Shown piece by piece: positions 1 through 5,244 of a stretch of DNA of 11,322 bases (position 1 is its first letter; each line of letters begins with the position of its first letter). Below the pieces are notes generated by a model. The model was not told the DNA's origin and did not search any database. It saw only the letters and a program-made list of their open reading frames with translations. A program made the translations under genes and the position numbers. The stretch comes from Flavobacteriaceae bacterium (GTDB taxonomy: Bacteria; Bacteroidota; Bacteroidia; Flavobacteriales; Flavobacteriaceae): the NCBI GenBank assembly GCA_030834365.1, contig JAURFJ010000037.1, positions 1-11,322 of the forward strand, given 5' to 3'.

Positions 1-359
1 TAAACCTTTAAACCTAGGCCGTAAAAAGGGCTGTTCCACCAGTCGTAAGACGGAATCACAAAACTCAGATCTTGTACCAAGTGTGGTGCATTTTTTCGCA
101 TGATTCCGCGCTCCCTAAGGGCCTCAATAACCAGCGAAATATCTCCGTTTTGCAGGTAACGAACTCCTCCATGAACGAGCTTGGTGCTGCGTGAAGAGGT
201 GCCCTTAGCAAAGTCGTATTTTTCGAGCAACACCGTTTTGTATCCTCTAGATGCGGCATCTATAGCGGCGCCTATACCTGAGGCACCCCCTCCGATGATC
301 AGTACATCCCAAGGTTTAGTGCGCTTCATTAGCTTCGCAAGGTTTTGTTTTCTATTCAT
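1..359 (-). CDS. glpD: FAD-dependent glycerol-3-phosphate dehydrogenase, N-terminal part (runs off left edge)
   Basis: This is the first 119 codons of a membrane-associated flavoenzyme that oxidises sn-glycerol-3-phosphate to dihydroxyacetone phosphate and passes electrons to quinone. The visible part starts with a short basic leader (MNRKQNLAKLMKR). A Rossmann FAD-binding fold follows: DVLIIGGGASG at residues 18-28 and the ribose-binding acidic residue E46 in VLLEK. Next comes the stretch from F50 to L69, containing GTSSRSTKLVHGG, which is highly characteristic of GlpD. The ATG at 357-359 lies 9 bases after the stop of the DtxR-type gene, so the two are almost certainly co-transcribed. The C-terminal catalytic and cap domains lie outside the window, so intactness cannot be judged. 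Family identity is clear from the motifs. Confidence 0.93.
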   Translation of the reverse strand, partial: MNRKQNLAKLMKRTKPWDVLIIGGGASGIGAAIDAASRGYKTVLLEKYDFAKGTSSRSTKLVHGGVRYLQNGDISLVIEALRERGIMRKNAPHLVQDLSFVIPSYDWWNSPFYGLGLKV

Positions 360-368
360 AGTGGCCCC

Positions 369-776
369 TTAAAAATCGTGATTGGGTATGGGGGTTCCGT
401 GCGGATCGTGACTAAAATCACCGAGCATCTCGTTCATTCGCTTAAAAAAATCAGGCTGCCGAACATGCTCTAATTCTTCGGCAATTTGATGCACATGATC
501 CGGCTCAAAACCCATCACCTGCACTAGAAAGGTCTCGATCAAGCGATGCTTAGCCACAATCTCTGTGGCTATTTGCCGCCCTGCTTCTGTGAGAAAAATA
601 GGCTTGTACGCTTCGGTCTCGACTAGGCCGAGTTTAGACATCTCTTTTAACATGTTTGAGACGGTAGATTTGCTCACTCCAAAGAGCCTGCTTAAGGCAG
701 TGACCGTAACTCCTTCACCTCTTTCGTCAAACTTGTAGAGCGCTTTGAGGTAATTTTCTTTTTCAATCGTAGGCAT
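369..776 (-). CDS. DtxR/MntR-family metal-dependent transcriptional regulator, short form
   Basis: This is a 135-residue cytoplasmic repressor-type protein. Residues 5-60 form the winged helix-turn-helix (VTALSRLFGVSKSTVSNMLKEM, 25-46), and residues 62-125 form the metal-binding dimerisation domain. By the usual two-residue offset from DtxR, all expected ligand positions are present: H77, E81 and H96 for one site, and N8, E100, E103 and H104 for the other. N8 stands where DtxR has Met10 and MntR has Asp8, and MntR Glu11 is Lys11 here. The metal (iron or manganese) therefore cannot be assigned. The C-terminal DPHGTPIP stretch (124-131) is typical of the family. There is no SH3-like third domain, as in MntR. 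It sits 18 bases after the aldehyde dehydrogenase gene and 9 bases before glpD. No Shine-Dalgarno sequence is visible; an A-rich leader precedes the ATG. Confidence 0.92.
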   Translation of the reverse strand: MPTIEKENYLKALYKFDERGEGVTVTALSRLFGVSKSTVSNMLKEMSKLGLVETEAYKPIFLTEAGRQIATEIVAKHRLIETFLVQVMGFEPDHVHQIAEELEHVRQPDFFKRMNEMLGDFSHDPHGTPIPNHDF

Positions 777-794
777 CTATTTTGTTTTGATAGG

Positions 795-2183
795 TCAACT
801 AAACCATCGATTAAGACGAAGCAATCCCTTGAGTACACCTAGCTTTCCTCTGTAAGGGGCGTAACGCAACGGAATGTCTATCCAAGTCGCCCGATAGAGC
901 ACAGGTTTTTCACGGCTAAAGGTGTCGAATCCGTACTTGGCGTGGTAACTTCCGTGACCACTCTCACCCACCCCGCCGAAAGGCAGGTTAGGTTCGGCAA
1001 TCATCATAATGGTGTCGTTTACAGCAGCCTGACCAAAACGGTAATTCTTGAGCAATTGCTCGGCCCATGACTTATTCTTTGAGAAGAGGTAGAAGGCCAA
1101 TGGGTTCGGGAAGTGAGTCAACCACTCTTCGATCTCCTCTTCACGTTCATATGAAATTACCGGCAAAACTGGCCCGAAGATTTCCTCTTGCATCACCTGA
1201 TGATCTTTGGAGACCTCAGTGAGAATGGTAGGTTGTACATAGCGCTTTTCGGAATTTGTTTCTCCGCCGTAATAAACAGAGGCCTCTGAAATAAACCCCT
1301 TCATGCGCTCGATATGTTTGGCGTGAATTAAGCGTCCGTAATCTTCGCTTTGGTCGGCGGCCTTCGAATAGGCCGATTCAATGGCCGCTTTTAGGGCCTT
1401 TAAAAAGTCATCGTAAACGCTCTGATGCACTAACACATAGTCAGGGGCAATACAGGTTTGTCCGGCATTCAAAAATTTACCCCACACAATGCGTCTGGCG
1501 CTTAAATCGAGAGGAGCGGTAGCGTCTACAATACAAGGAGACTTACCTCCCAACTCTAAGGTCGTAGGGGTAAGATGCTGCGCGGCGGCTTGAGCCACCA
1601 ACTTACCCACCGATACACTACCGGTAAAGAAGATATAGTCCCACTGATGCTTCAAGAGCTCTTGACTCAACGCCGCGTCTCCTTGAACCACGGTCACAAA
1701 ATCTTCATCAAACACGGCCTTCACTATTTCGGCGAGCAATGCGCTTGTATGCGCACTGTATTCACTCGGTTTGAGTACCACGGTATTGCCTGCGGCAACG
1801 GCTGAAACTAGTGGGGTTAGGCTCAGCTGAAAAGGGTAGTTCCAGGGAGCTATATGCAGTGTTACGCCATACGGATCCTTGAACACCTTCGAATAAGCCG
1901 GAAAAGAAGCCAAGCTTGCAGAGCGTCGCTCTGTTCTAGCCCACTGATCTATGTGCTTCAAACTGTGCTTGATCTCGGCCTGAAGGTAGCTTATTTCAGT
2001 GGCCACCGACTCAAAGGCCGACTTGTTAAGGTCTTTGTTCAGCGCTTCAATAATGGCCTCTTCACGCGCATTAACCTCAACCAACAGACTCCTCAACACC
2101 TGTTTTCTGAACGGTATAGAACGCGTAGCGCCGGTTCTAAAGAACCGGCGCTGACCCTGTATTATTTCTGTGATCGACTTCAT
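795..2183 (-). CDS. NAD(P)-dependent aldehyde dehydrogenase, class 3 (fatty-aldehyde type)
   Basis: This is a complete 462-residue enzyme oxidising aldehydes to carboxylic acids. Length and motifs fit the ALDH3 branch (about 450-500 residues) that includes fatty and long-chain aldehyde dehydrogenases. Visible residues are the oxyanion Asn115 in APWNYP (112-117), Lys138 in VLKPSE, FTGS (186-189), the general base Glu210 in ELGGKSP, the nucleophile Cys244 in GQTC, and EIFGP (334-338). The tail after about 430 is basic and partly hydrophobic (LRYAPYRGKLGVLKGLLRLNRWFS). In ALDH3 relatives such tails can aid membrane association, but this is only suggestive. The gene follows a yceI gene after 38 bases and leads into the DtxR-type regulator gene. 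A perfect inverted repeat lies in codons 11-19. The natural substrate cannot be read from the sequence. Confidence 0.94.
   Translation of the reverse strand: MKSITEIIQGQRRFFRTGATRSIPFRKQVLRSLLVEVNAREEAIIEALNKDLNKSAFESVATEISYLQAEIKHSLKHIDQWARTERRSASLASFPAYSKVFKDPYGVTLHIAPWNYPFQLSLTPLVSAVAAGNTVVLKPSEYSAHTSALLAEIVKAVFDEDFVTVVQGDAALSQELLKHQWDYIFFTGSVSVGKLVAQAAAQHLTPTTLELGGKSPCIVDATAPLDLSARRIVWGKFLNAGQTCIAPDYVLVHQSVYDDFLKALKAAIESAYSKAADQSEDYGRLIHAKHIERMKGFISEASVYYGGETNSEKRYVQPTILTEVSKDHQVMQEEIFGPVLPVISYEREEEIEEWLTHFPNPLAFYLFSKNKSWAEQLLKNYRFGQAAVNDTIMMIAEPNLPFGGVGESGHGSYHAKYGFDTFSREKPVLYRATWIDIPLRYAPYRGKLGVLKGLLRLNRWFS
2127..2152. repeat. Perfect inverted repeat with 12-base arms inside the aldehyde dehydrogenase gene
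   Basis: The arms AGCGCCGGTTCT (2127-2138) and AGAACCGGCGCT (2141-2152) are perfect reverse complements separated by AA. In mRNA this gives an 11-pair GC-rich stem with a four-base loop, starting about 31 bases after the start codon. It encodes conserved family residues (RRFFRTGA), so it is not an inserted element. No T-run follows on either strand, which argues against a terminator. Confidence 0.9.
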
Positions 2184-2221
2184 ACCCCTTAAAGGTACGA
2201 AAGCTCAAAAAATGGAAGCGT

Positions 2222-2782
2222 TTAGTAGGCTAAAGTAACCTCAACTTTTATGTCGTCAAGAATGAGCTTGTCTCCTAAGTCTGAAAAGAATGCCCCAGAG
2301 CGAAACTTCACGTCGTATTTCGAGCGATCAAAAACCATAGATGCGGTCATTTTATTTGCTCCAGCAGGGGTAAAAGTAACTGAAACCGGATTCGTCTTTC
2401 CTCTAACAGTTAGGTCTCCATTAGCCTCGAAAGTGTTGTCTGAGCCTTCTTTTACAGAGGTAAGCACCAAAAAGGCAGTCTTGAACTGATCTACTCCAAA
2501 GAAGTCGTCAGCCTTTAGGTGTCCTTCTAACTTCTGTGCCCATTCACCCTCTAAATCCTCAACATCCAAAGAAGTCATGTCTATTTCAAACGCACCTCCT
2601 GTGAGTTTCCCGTTTGACACATTGATAGAGCCCGATTTGAATCTAAGAGATCCGTAATGTTCCTTTCCAGAAATTTCTTTACCGAACCACTTCAGGGCAC
2701 TGTCTGCAAGGCTAATCTCTTGAGCAGTCAAAGAAAAATTGAGCGCCATGGCGGCGAAAAGAGTAAATACAACTGTTTTCAT
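2222..2782 (-). CDS. Secreted YceI-family lipocalin-like protein (copy 1)
   Basis: This is a 186-residue protein with a signal peptide (residues 1-20, cleavage likely after SLTA). The rest matches the YceI family, extracytoplasmic beta-barrels that bind long isoprenoid lipids such as polyprenyl chains or quinones in characterised members. Typical features are HYGSLRFKSGSI (42-53), LTGGAFEIDM (60-69), DLEG (76-79), the GHLKADDFF block (87-95) and LTVRGKTNPVSV (124-135). The protein is probably periplasmic. It has its own upstream region of about 100 bases with two palindromes and a TATCTTTA element, so it may start a transcript that continues into the aldehyde dehydrogenase, DtxR and glpD genes. 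The exact ligand is unknown. A role as lipid or quinone carrier is a family-based inference. Confidence 0.9.
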   Translation of the reverse strand: MKTVVFTLFAAMALNFSLTAQEISLADSALKWFGKEISGKEHYGSLRFKSGSINVSNGKLTGGAFEIDMTSLDVEDLEGEWAQKLEGHLKADDFFGVDQFKTAFLVLTSVKEGSDNTFEANGDLTVRGKTNPVSVTFTPAGANKMTASMVFDRSKYDVKFRSGAFFSDLGDKLILDDIKVEVTLAY

Positions 2783-2783
2783 A

Positions 2784-2802
2784 GTCTTATAATTTTTAAG
2801 AC
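2784..2802 (-). other. Weak hairpin directly upstream of the yceI copy 1 start codon
   Basis: GTCTTA (2784-2789) can pair with TAAGAC (2797-2802) across a seven-base AT-rich loop, ending one base before the start codon at 2780-2782. The stem is short and AT-rich, so it may be chance. If it folds, it could affect translation initiation. Confidence 0.3.
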
Positions 2803-2804
2803 CG

Positions 2805-2812
2805 TAAAGATA
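2805..2812 (-). promoter_or_regulatory. Possible -7 promoter element for yceI copy 1
   Basis: Read leftward, the sequence is TATCTTTA, one base off the Bacteroidota -7 form TAnnTTTG. It lies 22 bases upstream of the start codon. No good TTG-type -33 element sits at the expected distance. That position is instead occupied by one of two palindromes, which would fit an activated or repressed promoter. Confidence 0.35.
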
Positions 2813-2822
2813 CTTCCTAATC

Positions 2823-2867
2823 TAACCTATAGGTGTTAAAAAGCGGATAAATATTAACCTAGGTTAA
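2823..2867. promoter_or_regulatory. Two related palindromes, candidate operator pair
   Basis: ACCTATAGGT (2825-2834) and TTAACCTAGGTTAA (2854-2867) are both perfect palindromes built on the half-site AACCTA. Their centres are 31 bases apart, close to three helical turns, so proteins bound to both would face the same side. The nearer one covers the expected -33 region of the yceI copy 1 promoter. The cognate regulator is not identifiable. The local DtxR-type protein is one candidate, although the sites do not match any DtxR box I know. Confidence 0.5.
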
Positions 2868-2886
2868 GTGCTGAAATACGACTGAA

Positions 2887-3375
2887 TTAGGCCACTTCGC
2901 GCTCTAAAGCGATGTAGTGCGTTAACTGCTGAGAAGCATTGTAGAGCGGAATAATCTTAACCTCGCACACATACGCCTCACCGTTTTTGCGGTGATTGGT
3001 AATTTGAGCAGTAAATGGTTGTCCAGTTTTCAGCTGCGCTCTAAAGAATTCTCTTTCTGCAAGCTGGGTCTGTGACCCGTGAAGCACCTTATTTGGTCTG
3101 CGGCCAACGATTTCGTGGCTGGCGTATCCGGTCATCTTAGAGAATCCTTGATCAACCCAGACCACAGAATACTGGTGATCACTAATGATGAAGGCTTGAT
3201 AAGTGTTGTAGTCTTCAGCCACCTCGTCGATTGGAGTGACCCATTCGAAATTTTGCGCCATGCGCTGATAAACCTCTTTTAAATAAGTACCGTTAAGCTC
3301 ACCACACAACCTGTGATAGTGTTCTAAATAAAAATCTCCGGCAATAAGAGGCACAGAGTTGGTATTTGTGTTCAT
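2887..3375 (-). CDS. Stand-alone PAS-domain sensory protein
   Basis: This is a 162-residue cytoplasmic protein with a helical N-terminal region (about 1-55) and one PAS domain (about 58-160) but no output domain. PAS marks are WVDQGFSKMTGY (73-84), EIVGRRPNKVLHG (88-100) and the NHRKNGEAY hairpin (127-135). It resembles flavin-binding PAS/LOV domains in layout. However, the LOV GxNCRFLQ motif is replaced by GRRPNKVLHG, with no photoactive cysteine, so LOV photochemistry is not expected. A flavin, haem or small-molecule ligand remains possible. The reading frame extends upstream to a TTG at 3420, but that codon lies within the -33 part of a good promoter. I therefore place the start at the ATG at 3373-3375. 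The gene lies between the two yceI genes on the same strand, suggesting a regulatory or redox-sensing role for that module. Confidence 0.82.
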   Translation of the reverse strand: MNTNTNSVPLIAGDFYLEHYHRLCGELNGTYLKEVYQRMAQNFEWVTPIDEVAEDYNTYQAFIISDHQYSVVWVDQGFSKMTGYASHEIVGRRPNKVLHGSQTQLAEREFFRAQLKTGQPFTAQITNHRKNGEAYVCEVKIIPLYNASQQLTHYIALEREVA

Positions 3376-3390
3376 ACAACAACTTTGCTG

Positions 3391-3421
3391 TAAAATTAAT
3401 ATATATCCAAAGATCCGCAAA
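3391..3421 (-). promoter_or_regulatory. Bacteroidota-type promoter for the PAS gene
   Basis: Read leftward, TTTG (3418-3421) is followed after 19 bases by TAATTTTA (3391-3398). This matches the Bacteroidota primary-sigma form TTTG-N19-TAnnTTTG except for the final base. Transcription would begin near 3385, about ten bases before the ATG at 3375. Its position shows that the upstream TTG start of the frame is unlikely to be used. Confidence 0.55.
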
Positions 3422-3455
3422 CTAACTTGCTGATTTTTAGAGAGAAAATGAAAAA

Positions 3456-3992
3456 TTAGCGGTTTTGTTTAAACTTTAAATCGACACTCATATCAATTTC
3501 ATCTTCAACTGGTTTGAGCAAAAAGCGTGGTAATTTTAGATCGAAATCGTTCAGGTTTACCTTGAAATCTCCGGTTAGATTGACTTGACTCGCCTCACGT
3601 TCAAGTCTGAGTTTTATGCGGTAATTCTTTCGAATTCCGTTTAACTCGAAAAACCCAAAAAGTTCAACAGTTTCGCCCTCAGATGGGCTTATTTGTTCGC
3701 TATAAAAACGCACTTCGGGGTGTAAAATGGCATTTAACACCCTCAAAGCGTTCGAATCGCGGTTCGAACTGTTTGAATCGAAGGAGGCCAGAGGCACCGT
3801 TACGGCTACACGTTGAAGGGCACCGTTAGACTCAATTAGCAATCCCTTGGCCTGCCCTGATACGCCCGTCCAGTCATGAGCGACATGGTATCCGCTGTAG
3901 GTAATCTTCGAAGAGTCTAGGTTGTAGGTTTCTTGGGCCTTAGCCTCCGCAAAAAGGAGCACCAACCCCGTAAAGAGCACTGATAATTTCAT
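3456..3992 (-). CDS. Secreted YceI-family lipocalin-like protein (copy 2)
   Basis: This is a 178-residue protein with a signal peptide (residues 1-19, cleavage after AKA). It belongs to a different YceI subtype from copy 1: it has HDWTGVSGQAKG (39-50), FDSNSSNRDSNAL (71-83) and HPEVRFYSE (91-99), as in the 'HDWT' YceI proteins common in Bacteroidota. It is predicted to be a periplasmic beta-barrel that binds an isoprenoid or other lipid. Its start lies one base after the stop of the four-helix membrane protein gene, which implies translational coupling. Together with the upstream Rieske gene this suggests a shared extracytoplasmic redox or quinone function. The barrel ends with DEIDMSVDLKFKQNR and appears complete. 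Ligand and partners are inferred. Confidence 0.87.
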   Translation of the reverse strand: MKLSVLFTGLVLLFAEAKAQETYNLDSSKITYSGYHVAHDWTGVSGQAKGLLIESNGALQRVAVTVPLASFDSNSSNRDSNALRVLNAILHPEVRFYSEQISPSEGETVELFGFFELNGIRKNYRIKLRLEREASQVNLTGDFKVNLNDFDLKLPRFLLKPVEDEIDMSVDLKFKQNR

Positions 3993-3993
3993 C

Positions 3994-4611
3994 TTATTGT
4001 TTTAAGCGAATAACAATAGTTGCCGCGGCAAATGCACCAAAGGCAGTATAAGCCGAGGCTCTGTGCAGCGCCTTATCGCGCTCAGAATAATATTGAGTAG
4101 CTAGCATAGCCGACAAATGAATGGTTGCCAACCATTTGTGGGCCCTGGCTCCACTTAACCCCATCTCTTTAGAGCTGATCAATGGCGGAGGCGTAAATAG
4201 AGATAAGGCTGCACCCGTAAAGTAGGTTGCAGTAACGATTTGGCCCACGGTCTCGTGCGTGTTGTAGACCGAGTAGTCTCCGTTGTATAACTGCCCCCCC
4301 AGTATTCCTTGTGCTACCATTCCGGCTAGAGTGGCATAGCCGATTACTTGATGCACATTGAGCAACGTCTTTCGCAGGCGCAGCTCTTTCATTCGTTGCT
4401 CTTCGGTGAGCTTTGCAATACCCGTAATTCGTAGGGCCCCTTTTTCGCCCCATAAGAGACGCTGGGTAAATAGCATGCGTTCGGGAAGTAGATCGAAGGC
4501 TTGTTCTGAGCCCTGTTCTTCGGCTATTTGACTAAATAAATCTTCTTGAGCACTTAAATTTTGAAGACTTAAGCACAATACAAAAACAAAAAGAACAGGC
4601 CTATGAAGCAT
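3994..4611 (-). CDS. Four-helix membrane protein with paired histidines, possible cytochrome b561-like haem protein
   Basis: I do not recognise a named family with certainty. The 205-residue protein has a signal peptide-like start (1-21, ending SLSAQ), a charged non-membrane region (22-82), and four predicted membrane helices near 84-104, 120-140, 159-176 and 184-203. Histidines occur at helix ends or within helices: H87 (helix 1), H119 (helix 2), H158 and H165 (helix 3) and H183 (helix 4). In alternating topology H87 and H158 fall on one membrane face, and H119 and H183 on the other. This is the arrangement of two bis-histidine haems in b561-type proteins. Charge distribution gives mixed topology signals: the RLRK stretch before helix 1 conflicts with an external N-terminus. 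It lies 4 bases after the Rieske gene and 1 base before yceI copy 2. Haem binding is an inference. Confidence 0.6.
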   Translation of the reverse strand: MLHRPVLFVFVLCLSLQNLSAQEDLFSQIAEEQGSEQAFDLLPERMLFTQRLLWGEKGALRITGIAKLTEEQRMKELRLRKTLLNVHQVIGYATLAGMVAQGILGGQLYNGDYSVYNTHETVGQIVTATYFTGAALSLFTPPPLISSKEMGLSGARAHKWLATIHLSAMLATQYYSERDKALHRASAYTAFGAFAAATIVIRLKQ

Positions 4612-4615
4612 AAAT

Positions 4616-5221
4616 TTATTTGGTTACAATGAGTTGATTTCCGTTTAAGGTGGTCGTATAACGCGCTAGATTGCCTGAGGTTGCTCCCGAAGAACAATTC
4701 GCGGTTCCGCCTTGAGAAGTTCCATAAGAATTGCCATGGTTGCCACAGGTGAAGCGGCTGCTAGTGGCACTAAACGTCCATGCATTACTCGTTCCGGCAT
4801 GGGGACAACAGTTATCAAAAGCCAAGACTTGGGTGGCAGATGTGCGCAGCAGTAAAACACCGGCATTAGTAAAATTGAAATACCCTCCAACATTTTTGAG
4901 ATTGTCAAAGAAAGCATTACTCAAGTCGGCCGTTATGGTATCACCATCAATAGTATAGGCCGGGGTATCGCTGCTGTTGTCTGATCCTGAGCTATCGGTT
5001 GAATTGTTGTCAGAATTTTCCGCCTCGCTGTCTGTGTCAGTAACACCCGTCGTTCCTAGATCAGAGGTGCTTTCAGACGAACAGGCCTCCAAAAAAGAGA
5101 TTCCGAACACAGCAAAGGCAACTGTTGGGCACACCTTCGTCAAGAACTCCCTACGCTTATTTGTTTGATTTTCAGTTGATTCCATTTTCATTTTCTTTTT
5201 TTGTTTAAATATAGCGGTCAT
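4616..5221 (-). CDS. Tat-exported Rieske [2Fe-2S] lipoprotein
   Basis: This is a Rieske-type electron carrier of 201 residues from the outermost ATG. A twin-arginine motif (KRREFLTKV, 22-30), a hydrophobic stretch and a lipobox (LEAC, Cys47) indicate Tat export as a folded holoprotein and lipid anchoring. Residues 48-87 form a Ser/Asp/Asn-rich linker. The Rieske fold follows, with box 1 CPH (Cys139, His141) and box 2 CGNH (Cys159, His162). The extra cysteine of bc1-type box 2 is absent; Cys138 and Cys176 are the only other cysteines after the linker. The HGS serine that raises potential in bc1 proteins is Asn here. Starts at residue 11 (ATG 5189-5191) or 13 (5183-5185) are more typical, since an A-rich run precedes them. 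The gene is followed by the four-helix protein gene. Confidence 0.88.
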   Translation of the reverse strand: MTAIFKQKKKMKMESTENQTNKRREFLTKVCPTVAFAVFGISFLEACSSESTSDLGTTGVTDTDSEAENSDNNSTDSSGSDNSSDTPAYTIDGDTITADLSNAFFDNLKNVGGYFNFTNAGVLLLRTSATQVLAFDNCCPHAGTSNAWTFSATSSRFTCGNHGNSYGTSQGGTANCSSGATSGNLARYTTTLNGNQLIVTK

Positions 5222-5244
5222 TACTTAAACAAACTATTGGTTTT

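Noticed and set aside
1575..1805. Open frame on the plus strand inside the aldehyde dehydrogenase gene, and similar overlapping frames elsewhere
   Set aside because: They lie opposite or inside clearly coding genes and show no recognisable motif, so they are shadows.
2127..2152. The strong hairpin as an intrinsic terminator
   Set aside because: No U-run follows on either strand and it lies within coding sequence near the gene start.
2887..3420. PAS protein as a short LOV photoreceptor
   Set aside because: The photoactive cysteine motif is absent (GRRPNKVLHG), and the segment is one residue longer than in LOV.
3376..3420. Upstream TTG start adding 15 residues to the PAS protein
   Set aside because: The TTG lies in the -33 element of a well-formed promoter, so transcription would begin after it.
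3750..3769. Inverted and direct TTCGAA repeats in yceI copy 2
   Set aside because: They encode the conserved repeated Ser-Asn/Asp-Ser residues (FDSNSSNRDSN) of this YceI subtype, so coding constraint explains them.
4783..5078. Ser/Asp-rich region of the Rieske protein as a frameshift artefact
   Set aside because: It sits between lipobox and Rieske domain, where Bacteroidota lipoproteins commonly have such low-complexity linkers, and the frame stays open on both sides.
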